The notes below the pieces were generated by a model. The model had not been told where the DNA came from. It ran no database searches and saw nothing but the letters and a program-made list of their open reading frames with translations. 64,000 bases of DNA from Sphingobium yanoikuyae. Its GTDB lineage: Bacteria; Pseudomonadota; Alphaproteobacteria; Sphingomonadales; Sphingomonadaceae. This document shows, piece by piece, positions 1 through 9,192 of this stretch. How positions within the stretch are numbered: position 1 is the first letter of the stretch; each line of letters opens with the position of its first letter. The stretch covers positions 1,240,001 to 1,304,000 of the forward strand of contig NZ_CP139979.1 of assembly GCF_034424525.1 (NCBI RefSeq). Reading direction: 5' to 3'. The position numbers and the translations under genes are program-made.

Positions 1-1406
1 AGCTTGCCTTCGTCGCGATCCTGCGCATCGATGACCCGGCCGCCAACGCTGAAATTGCCGACAAAGCTGTAGTCGATCCGCCGCAGGCCGCCCGAGATTT
101 CCGTGTCCTTCCCGATATGGGCGGTAAGGTTGCCGAAGAAGGACTGTTCATGCTCGTTGGTCGGCCGGGCGATCGGCGTATTGACGATCTGGGCGACCCC
201 GCCGCCAAAGAGCAGGGGCAGGCGGACGACCGTGGGTGTCGTAAGATTGGTTCGAGACGCATTCTTATAGTCGAAGAAGCCGATCACATAGTCGAGAAAA
301 TCGAAGACCCGTTCTTCATTCTGCAAACGGACTTCATGCGAGGTGGCCTTGGCCCGGGTGTTGGTCACCTGGTCGACGATCTGGCCAGGGAAAAATATCG
401 CGTCGTCGAAATTGTCCGCAGAGTAGAGCTTCTGGGTATAATGCTGCCCCTGATAGATCAGCTTCTGCCCCATTTGGGCGGCTTCCGCACGCCAATTATA
501 GATTTCGAAACGTTGATGGATCGGACGCGGCCGTTCCTGGAGGGAGAGCCGATCCTCGGCCGTGATCAGGACAGGGCTGGGGGCCGCATCGGGGTTGGCT
601 TCGCTGAAGGAAATGGCCTGATCGTAGCTTTGCGCGTTGCGCTTGAGATATTGATAGGTGCCCTCGAAGCTGAGCCAGTCGAGCGGCTTGGCAATTGCGC
701 TCAGACGGCCGCTGGTAGTTGTCGAACGCGGATCGGGATTGTTTGCGGCGCGAACCCGGTCTCCCTCATTCTCGTCCCATACCCCGGCCGCGCGCAAAGC
801 CAATATGCCTTCGATCACGGGAATATTGACGGCCCCTTTCGCGTTCATCGTCCCGATATCGTTCGCAGTGAGATCGACATAGGCGCCATAGCCGTAAAGG
901 TCGGGCTTCTTCGCGCTCACGGTGATCGAACCCGATGGCGAAGCACGCCCACGCAAGGTGCCCTGTGGGCCACGCTGCACCTCGATCTGGCCGATATCAT
1001 ACATCTGCTGGATGATGGCGCCTGCGGTGATGGGCGCGTCATTAAAATAAAATTCTACGGTCGGATTATTGCCGCTCGCGTTGACGTCGAAATTGATGCC
1101 GCGCAGCTTTGCATTGGCGCCGATGCCATTGGCGTTGGAGGACAGTTCGAGACCCGGGACGAGCGCTTGGACGTCGTTGAAGCTGCGCAGGTTGAGCTTG
1201 TCGATCTGCGCGCTGGTGACCGCGTCGATCACGGCAGGGACGTCCTGGACATCCTCCTCCCGTCGCCGGGCCTGCACGATGATGTCGGTGATCGCCGAAG
1301 CGCCGGGGGCCGCCTGCTCCGCTGGCGCTGTCTGCGCGAGCAGGGGCGTTGCCATCAGCACGGCGCCCAAACTGACACCCCAATGAACGGCATGAAATGC
1401 TTTCAT
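1..1406 (-). CDS. TonB-dependent receptor, partial (C-terminus beyond window edge)
   Basis: Outer-membrane receptor that would import a bulky ligand with TonB energy. Hand translation of the minus strand from ATG at 1406 gives a signal peptide (MKAFHAVHWGVSLGAVLMAT...LLAQ), then a plug domain with a TonB-box-like stretch (TDIIVQARRREEDVQDVPAV) and the usual plug words PGLELS, LRGINFD, IGQIEVQRGPQGTLRGR, followed by barrel strands to the edge. A GGAGGGG site lies 8 nt before the ATG. It is divergent from the GH106 rhamnosidase gene and shares a promoter region with two inverted repeats, so the ligand is probably a rhamnose-containing glycoside or oligosaccharide (inference). The true C-terminus is not visible. 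Confidence 0.9.
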   Translation of the reverse strand, partial: MKAFHAVHWGVSLGAVLMATPLLAQTAPAEQAAPGASAITDIIVQARRREEDVQDVPAVIDAVTSAQIDKLNLRSFNDVQALVPGLELSSNANGIGANAKLRGINFDVNASGNNPTVEFYFNDAPITAGAIIQQMYDIGQIEVQRGPQGTLRGRASPSGSITVSAKKPDLYGYGAYVDLTANDIGTMNAKGAVNIPVIEGILALRAAGVWDENEGDRVRAANNPDPRSTTTSGRLSAIAKPLDWLSFEGTYQYLKRNAQSYDQAISFSEANPDAAPSPVLITAEDRLSLQERPRPIHQRFEIYNWRAEAAQMGQKLIYQGQHYTQKLYSADNFDDAIFFPGQIVDQVTNTRAKATSHEVRLQNEERVFDFLDYVIGFFDYKNASRTNLTTPTVVRLPLLFGGGVAQIVNTPIARPTNEHEQSFFGNLTAHIGKDTEISGGLRRIDYSFVGNFSVGGRVIDAQDRDEGK

Positions 1407-1496
1407 GGAAAAATCCCCTCCTTTTGTCGACGGACTATCCCTGTCCGTTCCTGGTCGCCGCATATCCCGACTCAAGCTGCCGGGCCGATCTTGAAC

Positions 1497-1517
1497 TATG
1501 CGACATACAATCGCATA
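1497..1517. promoter_or_regulatory. operator-like inverted repeat TATGCGA-N7-TCGCATA, copy 1
   Basis: A perfect 7-bp inverted repeat with a 7-bp spacer, about 90 bp upstream of the TonB receptor start. The same arms and spacing recur at 1662-1682 with a different spacer sequence, as expected for two sites of one dimeric regulator. The cognate regulator gene is not in the window. Confidence 0.6.
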
Positions 1518-1661
1518 AGTGGGAGATGGCAGGCTTGTCAAGCAATGTCCCGGTGCATGCGCCGGAGCGGCAACCAAGCGCAGGAACCGCTGTTCGCAGG
1601 CGCTTGCATCTCGTAATATCGGCCCGTCAAACCATACTTGACCGGAGCAGATGCATCCATC

Positions 1662-1682
1662 TATGCGATAGATTGTCGCATA
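1662..1682. promoter_or_regulatory. operator-like inverted repeat TATGCGA-N7-TCGCATA, copy 2
   Basis: Same arms and spacing as the copy at 1497-1517. It ends 16 bp before the rhamnosidase ATG, immediately upstream of its ribosome binding site, a position where a bound repressor would block transcription. The two copies bracket most of the divergent intergenic region. Confidence 0.6.
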
Positions 1683-1698
1683 AAATGCGGAGAGGGAC

Positions 1699-4600
1699 AT
1701 GTGGTTATTTGCGCCTGAAAAGAGCCGATTGCGGCACCGGTCGGTCGGGTTGGGCGCTCTTGCGATGGTGCTGGTCGGGCTCGGCACGACTGCCATGAAG
1801 GCGGAGCCTTCGGCGCTCGACACGCTGCGTGAAGGATTTGAAACGCCGCCGCCCGAGGCAAGGCCGCGCCTCTGGTGGCACTGGATGGGCGGGAATATCT
1901 CCGCCGAGGGCGCGCGGCTTGACCTGGAATGGATGCAGCGTATCGGTATTGGCGGCGTGCATGCCTTTTCAGGCGGCAAGCTGCCAACGCCGGCCGTGGT
2001 GAAGCCTGCCATCCCCTTCATGTCGGATCAGTGGCAGGCAATTTTCAACCAGTCGCTTCGTCAGGCGCATGATGCCGGCTTCGAGTTTGGCATTGCCGGC
2101 TCGCCGGGCTGGAGCGAGACGGGCGGTCCCTGGGTCGTCCCCGCCGATGGCATGAAGAAATATGTCTGGAGCGAAACCCGTGTCGTGGGCGGCAGGCCCT
2201 TTCGTGGCCGGCTCGCACTGCCACCGCAGGTGACCGGGCCCTTCCAGGAGATCGAGGAGGGCAGGAGCGCAAGCCAGGCCTATGGCGATACGGCTGTCAT
2301 CGCCTTTCCAACGCCGCGTGACGAACAGGACGCCATCCCCGCGCGCATCGAGCATGTCGGTATGTCCGGGCGGTCCCCGCTCACTCTGCCCGTTCCAGCT
2401 GACCGGCCGCTCAAGCTCGGCTTCGAAGGGGCGGGAGGCGTCCAGATCGAAATCTCCTATCGTCGGCCCGTTCGGCTCGGCGCCTTCACGATCGGCCTGC
2501 GCGAGGATGCGCAGGCCCTGCTTGAGGCACAGGCGGGGGATGGTCGCTGGATAGCCGTCGCGCAAGCGAGCATAGAAGCCGCGGGTGATCAGCTTATCCA
2601 CCCTGCGCCGCAGGAAACAACGGCTTTCACGCCGGTGGCCGCGACCCGGTTCCGGCTGAAATTGACACCCCAGACATTGGAGGTCCGCTCGGCGCTTGGC
2701 GAGATTCTGCCCAAAAAGCCTGTTGGCAGCTTCACGATCACGCGCCTTGCCTTTCTCACCGGTGGCCGTGTCAACGGGTTCGAGGCCAAGGCCGGTTTCC
2801 AGTCGACCATCAGCGAAGAGGCGTCCCGGCCGGCGCCGATCGCCCGGGGGGACGCCGTCTCGCTGGGCAAGGTGGTCTGGCTCACCGATCGTCTGCGGGC
2901 CGATGGCTCGCTCGACTGGACGCCGCCGGCTGGCCGCTGGACCATAGTCCGTATGGGATGGTCGCTCACCGGCGCGGTCAATGCGCCGGCAGAGCCCGGT
3001 GCGACTGGCCTTGAAGTCGATAAGCTCGATCGGGCGGCGGTGACGCGCTATCTCGATCATTATCTGGGCCTTTATGAGCATGCGAGCGGTGGGCGCCTGG
3101 GGCCGGCGGGCATAGGTTCGATGCTGACCGACAGCTGGGAAGCAGGGGTGCAGAACTGGACCCCTGCCATGCTGGCAGAGTTTCGTACTCGGCAAGGCTA
3201 TGACCCCGTGCCCTACCTGCCCGTGCTGACCGGCCGAGTGGTGGGTAATGTTGCGCTTTCGGAGGCATTTCTTTTCGATTTTCGCAAGAACCTCAAGGAA
3301 ATGGTGGCCGAAAATCATCATGCTGTCCTTGCCCGGTCACTCCACGCCCGGGGCATGACCTATTATTCCGAAGCGCAGGGCGATTTCCCCAGAGCCATTG
3401 TCGATGGCATGGCGCTCAAGGCCCGCTCGGACATTCCGACCGCAGAATATTGGTATCGCCCTTTCTCCACCGGACCGGGACAGCCGACATTGCGGGCGGA
3501 TCTGAAGGAAAGCGCATCGGTCGCCCATGTCTATGGTAAGAAGCTGGCTGCAGCCGAGGCGTTGACCGTCGCGGCGATCCAGGATCCCTGGTCCTTTTCC
3601 CCTGCAATGCTTCGGCCGGTGGCAGACCGGATTTTTGCGAGCGGTATCAATCGGCTGCTATTGCATGAATCGCATCATCAGCCGCTTGTCGACGCAAAGC
3701 CGGGTTTGTCCCTCTTCATCTTCGGCCAATATTTCAACCGCAACGAAAGCTGGGCGGAGCTGGCGGGCCCCTGGATCACCTATCTCGGCCGGACCTCCCA
3801 CATGCTCCAGCAGGGGCAGCCGATAGCCGACATCGCCTATTTCTATGGCGAGGAGCGCAGCCTTTCGGAGCAATATGTCGATCGGCTCGAAACCGACATT
3901 CCGGCAGGCCATGATTATGATTATGTCGGTCCCGAGGCGTTGCTCACATTGTTATCCGTGCGCGACGGGAAGATCGTGACCCCGAGCGGGATGCGCTATC
4001 GTTTTCTGTATGTCCCCGATAGGATACGGCGCTTCACCCTGCCTGCCCTGCAGAAGATCGAGGCGCTCGTGCGCTCGGGCGGGATCGTCGTGGCGCAGCG
4101 ACCGCTGGGCGGCCTCGGGGTGATGAGTCCCGACGCCGAGATCGAAAGGATCGCTGCACGACTTTGGGGGAGAAAGGCGCGCGGCAGCGCCAGCGATGGG
4201 CAAGGGGCAGCACAGGTCTACGCCACTATCGCCCAGGCGATCGATGCAGCGCGCCTCACGCCCGATATCGCCTTTGCCACGCCAGAGGATGCCCAATCCA
4301 TCCTCTGGCAGCATCGCCGGAACGGACAGACCGATATCTATTTCCTGAGCAATCAGCAGAAAGTGGCGCGCGACATGTCGCTTCGCTTCCGCGTCACGGG
4401 CCGTGCGCCTGAATTGTGGAAGGCCGACAGTGGCAGCATGACACCGCTGAGCTATCGCCAGCAGCCCGATGGCGTGGATGTCTCGGTTAGGCTGGCCCCG
4501 GAGGAATCCGCCTTTGTCGTGTTTCCCAGCGCTACGCGATTGACGGACTGGACGGCACCCAGGTCTATAGAGACAGCGCTGATGCAAGTAGAGGGCCCCT

Positions 4601-5067
4601 GGATGCTCGCGTTCGAGCCCGGCCGCGGCGCGCCGCCAACCGCGCGGTTCGACAGGCTTATATCCTGGCCGCAGACGACAGATCCCGGCATTCGCTATTT
4701 TTCCGGCAATGTGCGCTATATCAAGGAGGTCGATCTTGCTGCGGGCATGTTGCGGACTGGCCGTCGCATCGAACTGGATCTGGGCACGGTCCATGAGATT
4801 GCCAGCGTCAAGGTTAACGGCATGGCCTTCCCGCCGCAATGGCATTCGCCCTATCGACTGGATGTCACCCATGCGCTCAGGCCAGGCCGCAACCGGCTGG
4901 AAATTAGCGTCGTCAATCTCTGGCCCAACCGCCTGATCGGTGACAAGCAGCCTGGGGTCAGGCCCGTCGCCTTTGCGCCTTCATCGCCCTATCGCGCAAA
5001 TTCGCCTCTGCTGCCTTCCGGACTGCTCGGACCGGTCAGGCTCGTGGGGGTGGAGCAGGAGAATTGA
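1699..5067 (+). CDS. glycoside hydrolase family 106 protein (alpha-L-rhamnosidase)
   Basis: Predicted secreted or periplasmic inverting alpha-L-rhamnosidase that removes terminal rhamnose from plant glycosides or polysaccharides. The 1122-aa product has an N-terminal signal/anchor segment (about residues 15-36), then the GH106 opening signature PRLWWHWMGGNIS and DLEWMQRIGIGGVHAF. The core includes GIAGSPGWSETGGPW, SMLTDSWEAG and YYSEAQGD, and the C-terminus has a galactose-binding-like beta-sandwich (RRIELDLGTVHEIASVKVNG, NRLEISVVNLWPNRLIGD). Full length is usual for the family, whose founder is Sphingomonas paucimobilis RhaM (known). GAGAGGGAC precedes the ATG. It is divergent from a TonB receptor and followed by an esterase and an SGNH protein, consistent with a rhamnoside-use locus. 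Confidence 0.88.
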   Translation: MWLFAPEKSRLRHRSVGLGALAMVLVGLGTTAMKAEPSALDTLREGFETPPPEARPRLWWHWMGGNISAEGARLDLEWMQRIGIGGVHAFSGGKLPTPAVVKPAIPFMSDQWQAIFNQSLRQAHDAGFEFGIAGSPGWSETGGPWVVPADGMKKYVWSETRVVGGRPFRGRLALPPQVTGPFQEIEEGRSASQAYGDTAVIAFPTPRDEQDAIPARIEHVGMSGRSPLTLPVPADRPLKLGFEGAGGVQIEISYRRPVRLGAFTIGLREDAQALLEAQAGDGRWIAVAQASIEAAGDQLIHPAPQETTAFTPVAATRFRLKLTPQTLEVRSALGEILPKKPVGSFTITRLAFLTGGRVNGFEAKAGFQSTISEEASRPAPIARGDAVSLGKVVWLTDRLRADGSLDWTPPAGRWTIVRMGWSLTGAVNAPAEPGATGLEVDKLDRAAVTRYLDHYLGLYEHASGGRLGPAGIGSMLTDSWEAGVQNWTPAMLAEFRTRQGYDPVPYLPVLTGRVVGNVALSEAFLFDFRKNLKEMVAENHHAVLARSLHARGMTYYSEAQGDFPRAIVDGMALKARSDIPTAEYWYRPFSTGPGQPTLRADLKESASVAHVYGKKLAAAEALTVAAIQDPWSFSPAMLRPVADRIFASGINRLLLHESHHQPLVDAKPGLSLFIFGQYFNRNESWAELAGPWITYLGRTSHMLQQGQPIADIAYFYGEERSLSEQYVDRLETDIPAGHDYDYVGPEALLTLLSVRDGKIVTPSGMRYRFLYVPDRIRRFTLPALQKIEALVRSGGIVVAQRPLGGLGVMSPDAEIERIAARLWGRKARGSASDGQGAAQVYATIAQAIDAARLTPDIAFATPEDAQSILWQHRRNGQTDIYFLSNQQKVARDMSLRFRVTGRAPELWKADSGSMTPLSYRQQPDGVDVSVRLAPEESAFVVFPSATRLTDWTAPRSIETALMQVEGPWMLAFEPGRGAPPTARFDRLISWPQTTDPGIRYFSGNVRYIKEVDLAAGMLRTGRRIELDLGTVHEIASVKVNGMAFPPQWHSPYRLDVTHALRPGRNRLEISVVNLWPNRLIGDKQPGVRPVAFAPSSPYRANSPLLPSGLLGPVRLVGVEQEN

Positions 5068-6127
5068 CCGGTCTGCCACGCTGACGCTGTCGCCGTGCCG
5101 CTGGAGTGCCTCAGGTGGTATTTCGATTTCATTCGCTAATCGATGGGATGACGCTTTGGCCGGGCGCAGATGATGGGGCAATCCGGCCGGAAGGCAGGTC
5201 ATGCCCGATAGATCGGCGGCAACAACAGGTCCGCCATCACCATCATTGCTTCGCACTTTTGGCTCGACAACAATTCACGAGCGACGCTTTCAGGAGGCTT
5301 TTTGTGAGGATGTTGAAGGCGCTGACACTGCATTTATTTTTACTCTCCGTAAATGCCGCCCATGCGCTGCCTTCCCGTTCGGGTACGGCAGCTACTCCAG
5401 TGCCCGCGGTTCAGCTGGGAATCGAGACTTACCGCCTCTGGGACGGTCGGGCATCGGAGGCTTCCAGCGACAGTGAGGAGGAAGTGCCAACACTTACGCT
5501 GTTCAAGCCCCATATCGGCACGGCCGTAGGTAGTGCAGTGATCATCGCGCCGGGCGGGGCCTACGTTTCTCTTGCAACGAAGTTGGAGGGGCGCCCCGTT
5601 GCCGACTGGTTCGCCTCGCGCGGGGTCACCGCCTTTGTGCTCTCATACAGGGTCGGCGCCAAGGCGCACTTGCCCACGCCGCTCCTCGATGGAGCAAGAG
5701 CCGTGCGATATGTTCGCGCTAACGCGCAGCGTTTCGGGATCAATCCCGAACGGATAGGGATGGTCGGATTTTCTGCTGGCGGACATTTGGCGGCTACAAC
5801 GGCCGTGGAGGCCAATGCTGGCGACTTAGCATCCGCCGATCCAGTCGAACGCAACAGTAGCAAGCCCAACTTCGTAGTCCTTGCCTATCCTTGGCTGGAA
5901 GGCATGGCGATCGGCGCAGACGGGCAATCGTCCTACTGTAAATTCGTGCGGACATCGTGCGTGCCGAAGGATTATGCTCGATATCGCCCGATAGAGCAGG
6001 TCGGTGCAGGCTTCCCGCCGACATTCATCTATCATACGACTACGGACAATCTGGTCCCAGCTGATGGAATCATTCGCTTTTACCAAAAGCTGGTGGCAGC
6101 AAAGGTGCCGGTCGAAATGCACATTTT

Positions 6128-7486
6128 GGTCGTGTCCCACGGGGTGGTGTAGGAAGGTTTCTCTGAGAGGGTGGCCACCGTCGATCTTCTGGTAGGGTTC
6201 GGATGCGAACTCGAACCTGGAGAAGAAGACGATGACCGACGACAGAATGGCCCTTGTTGAGCTGATTGAGCAAGGGGCAGACAGCGATTTGGTGCGCGAT
6301 ATGCTGGCATTTGCCGCCGAGCGCATGATGGATCTGGAGATTGAGGCCAGAACGGGTGCGGCTGCGGGCAGTCGCAGCCCGGCGCGGCTCAACCACCGCA
6401 ACGGCTATCGCGAACGGGGCTGGGACACTCGGGCCGGCCGGATCGAGCTGGCGATCCCCAAGCTCAGGAAGGGCAGTTACTTCCCGAGCTTCCTTGAGCC
6501 ACGCCGCACGGCTGAGAAGGCGTTGGCGGCGGTGATCCAGGAAGCCTACGTCCACGGTGTCTCGACTCGCTCGGTCGACGATCTGGTCAAGGCGATGGGC
6601 GCCAGCGGCGTCTCGAAGAGCCAGGTGAGCCGTCTGGTGGCCGAGATCGACGAACGGGTGAACGCCTTCCTGCAGCGGCCGATCGAGGGCGAGTGGCCCT
6701 ACCTGTGGATCGACGCCACCTACCTCAAGGTCCGCGAGGGCGGGCGGATCGTCTCGACGGCGGCGATAATCGCCGTCGGCGTCAACACCGATGGTCGGCG
6801 CGAGGTTCTGGGCGTTGCCACCGGCCCTTCAGAAGCGGAACCCTTCTGGAAAGCCTTCCTGCGCTCGCTCGCCGACCGGGGACTTCGCGGGGTAAAGCTG
6901 GTCATCGCGGACGACCACAAGGGGTTGCGCGCCGCCGCCAGCAAGGTGTTCGCCGCGAGCCAGCAACGCTGCCGGGTCCACTGGATGCGCAATGCGCTGG
7001 CACATGCCGCGCCCAAGCAGCGACCGGCAGTCATCGCCATGATCAAGACGATCTTTGCGCAGGAAACGGCTGAAGCGGCTCACCAGCAATGGGAACAGGT
7101 CGCCGATGCCCTGCGCGAGAAGTTCCCGAAGCTGGCCGACATGATGGCCGGATCGCGCGAGGACGTGCTTGCCTACATGACCTTCCCGAAGGAGCACTGG
7201 GCGCAGATCGCGTCGACCAACCCGCTGGAAAGGGTGAACAAGGAGATCAAGCGAAGGGCCGATGTCATCGGCATCTTTCCGAATGACGCCGCCGTCGTCC
7301 GCCTCGTCGGAGCACTCATGCTGGAACAGAATGATGAGTGGGCGGTGTCACGCCGTTACATGACGCTGGAAACCCTCGGCTCGGTAAGCCATAACCCCAT
7401 TGTCAGCCTGCCAGCTCTGGCTGCCTGACCCGAACCTGATCCTACTGCGGATCGACGGTTCCTACACCACCCCGTGGGACACGACC
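6128..7486 (+). mobile_element. IS256-family insertion sequence
   Basis: The ends are near-perfect terminal inverted repeats beginning GGTCGTGTCCCACGGGG at the left and its complement at the right. They are flanked by an 8-bp direct repeat CACATTTT (6120-6127 and 7487-7494), the target duplication size typical of IS256. Total 1359 bp with one transposase gene. Intact ends, intact transposase and a perfect duplication suggest a recent insertion. Confidence 0.93.
6232..7428 (+). CDS. IS256-family transposase (mutator type)
   Basis: DDE transposase of 398 aa, full length for IS256. Seen: LNHRNGYRERGWDTRAGRIELAIPKLRKGSYFPSF in pieces typical of the N-terminal region, the first catalytic Asp in YLWIDATYLKVREGG, the second in LVIADDHKGLR, the CRVHWMRNAL segment, and the Glu in ASTNPLERVNKEIKRR. 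It lies entirely inside the element at 6128-7486 and reads in the same direction as the interrupted esterase gene. Confidence 0.95.
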   Translation: MTDDRMALVELIEQGADSDLVRDMLAFAAERMMDLEIEARTGAAAGSRSPARLNHRNGYRERGWDTRAGRIELAIPKLRKGSYFPSFLEPRRTAEKALAAVIQEAYVHGVSTRSVDDLVKAMGASGVSKSQVSRLVAEIDERVNAFLQRPIEGEWPYLWIDATYLKVREGGRIVSTAAIIAVGVNTDGRREVLGVATGPSEAEPFWKAFLRSLADRGLRGVKLVIADDHKGLRAAASKVFAASQQRCRVHWMRNALAHAAPKQRPAVIAMIKTIFAQETAEAAHQQWEQVADALREKFPKLADMMAGSREDVLAYMTFPKEHWAQIASTNPLERVNKEIKRRADVIGIFPNDAAVVRLVGALMLEQNDEWAVSRRYMTLETLGSVSHNPIVSLPALAA

Positions 7487-7614
7487 CACATTTTCGCAAA
7501 TGGTCAGCATGGAACCGGGTTCGGCGGCGCAGACCCCGCGCTCTCCCATTGGCCCGAACTGCTTCAGGAATGGCTGCGCGCCCAAGGTCTACTGAACAGG
7601 CTGCCGCGCCCGTG

Positions 7615-8469
7615 ATGAGACTATCTTCTGGCCTCAGCGCGCTACCCCTTGCCTTTCTAAGCGGCTGCGCCGCGACGAACCATTCGGGTCGTTTCGCGAC
7701 CTTGCCGCCTGGCGCTCACTATGTCGCGATGGGTAGCTCGTTCGCGGCGGGGGCCGGTATCGGCCCAACTAAGCCGAACACGCCAACGCGCTGTCAGCGT
7801 ACGTCGATCAACTATGCGTCGCTCTTGGTAAACAAGCTTGCCCTCGACCTCACAGATGTTACCTGCGGCGGCGCGACGACGGCGCATCTGCTCGGCCCAT
7901 GGAACGAGCTTCTGCCGCAGATCGCTGCGGTTCGCTCCGACACGCGTCTCGTTACCGTCACCATCGGCGGCAACGATATCGGCTATGTCGCCGGGCTGAT
8001 GACGGCGAGTTGTCGGGCAGGCGTGTCATTCCGCGGCCGGCCCTGTCCGCCTGGAACTGCGCCACGGGAAGCTGACTACCGTGAGCTTGAAGACCGCATG
8101 CGCGCATTTGCTAAACAGGTCTCAGCGACGGCCCCTAGGGCAAAGCTCGTATTCGTGCAGTATGTTACTTTGGTGCCAAACGTCCCATGCTATGCTGCGC
8201 CGCTCCGCCCCGATGACGCGAGGGTAAGCCGGGCTCTCGGGCTGCGCCTTGCCCAGATCACCTCGCGCGTTGCGCGAGAATCTGGCGCGGTGGTGCTCTC
8301 GGCTGATAAATTGTCTCGTGATCACACACCCTGCTCTGCCGTTCCTTGGAGCGAGGGCCTGAGCTTGCGTTCAACCGGAGCGGGTGCGCCGTGGCATCCA
8401 AATGCTTTCGGGCACGCAGCGATTGCCCATGCCCTTTCAGGAAGGCTAGGAGGTGGGGAGCGCCCTTAG
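7615..8469 (+). CDS. SGNH/GDSL-type hydrolase, predicted lipoprotein
   Basis: Predicted esterase or lipase-like hydrolase of 284 aa anchored in the envelope. Seen: a lipobox LAFLSGC near residue 16, block I as YVAMGSSFAAG (nucleophile Ser), block III as TIGGNDIGY, and block V as PWHPNAFGHAAIA (Asp replaced by a His-Pro context, catalytic His present), plus paired cysteines as in secreted SGNH enzymes. Its ATG overlaps the esterase stop codon (TGATG at 7613-7617), so the two were translationally coupled before the IS256 insertion; expression now probably depends on read-through from the element. The substrate is unknown; deacylation of plant glycans fits the locus. Confidence 0.8.
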   Translation: MRLSSGLSALPLAFLSGCAATNHSGRFATLPPGAHYVAMGSSFAAGAGIGPTKPNTPTRCQRTSINYASLLVNKLALDLTDVTCGGATTAHLLGPWNELLPQIAAVRSDTRLVTVTIGGNDIGYVAGLMTASCRAGVSFRGRPCPPGTAPREADYRELEDRMRAFAKQVSATAPRAKLVFVQYVTLVPNVPCYAAPLRPDDARVSRALGLRLAQITSRVARESGAVVLSADKLSRDHTPCSAVPWSEGLSLRSTGAGAPWHPNAFGHAAIAHALSGRLGGGERP

Positions 8470-9192
8470 TCAGCCTCGTCAATTACGCGCAGTCTCAGTT
8501 CACATCGCTGTCGAAAAGCATTGGGAGCGGTTCTTCGCGGATGGCCTGCCCAATAGAAAGCCTAGTCAAATACCTGCTGGGCTCGACTGGCGGCCACGTT
8601 AAAGGGTGACGTGCTGCTGGATGCAGCATGTTCGCAAGACCCTAAGAAGGTTGTTGCAGGCTTGCGGCGGGGCGAAAGATTGCATGGGGCACTTCCGTAG
8701 CATGGCTTGTCACGCTGATGCGATTGGTTACACTCTGGCTGCGCCGAGTGGAAACGGCGCAGAGGCGTGAGAACCTCCCCATCCTCCCCACCGGTTTTCT
8801 GCCGGGTGGCCGGTGCGCATGTCCAAGCCGCTTGCGGCCAAAGGCATCGGCGCATGCTTGGGCATGTTCTCAACACTCTCTAGCTGAGGTCCCTGCGGCA
8901 GGGCGGGACGTTGGTATTTCCTACTTCATCATGCTTCGCCTTTTCTGGCAATGGTCACGTCGGCATGTCGATCGACCCGGGGTGCAACAGTCTCTCCGGG
9001 GTCATGCGACGGCTGTTGTGATGCAGCCTTTCTCATAGTCGCATGCCGCAATGGGGTCGGTTCGTATCGAAGGGTGGCGCTTCAACAACCGTAGCTCGGG
9101 GTCATTGCTGCCCCAATGTTAGAATCGAAGTCACCGGCCCTCCGCCTCCCGGGAGGATCATACCGTCCGACGGGACGGATAGCGTAATCACA
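8470..9192. other. intergenic stretch, no gene recognised
   Basis: No open frame here has recognisable protein features. The last ~60 bp before the IS110 transposase stop contain two short inverted repeats (CCTCCCGGGAGG and CCGTCC-GAC-GGGACGG), probably belonging to the end of the IS110-family element. The rest may be eroded insertion-sequence DNA. Confidence 0.5.

Larger units (their letters stand above)
5304..7615 (+). pseudogene. alpha/beta-hydrolase esterase (acetylxylan-esterase-like), split by an IS256-family insertion
   Basis: Exported carbohydrate esterase, probably removing acyl groups from the glycans handled by this locus. GTG at 5304 is preferred because AGGAGG lies 6 nt upstream; a signal peptide (MLKALTLHLFLLSVNAAHA) follows. 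Seen: oxyanion region APGGAYVSLA, nucleophile GFSAGGH, and acid region TFIYHTTTDNLVP. The frame is broken at 6127 by the insertion sequence and resumes at 7495. Removing the element and one 8-bp duplicate gives VEMHIF-ANGQHGTGFG, which restores the catalytic His and a normal C-terminus ending at 7615. The 5' part as it stands would end in a few element-encoded residues and lack the His, so it is probably inactive. Confidence 0.85.

Noticed and set aside
117..1616. 499-codon open frame on the plus strand
   Set aside because: It is the shadow of the minus-strand TonB receptor, whose translation has clear plug-domain motifs; the plus frame has none.
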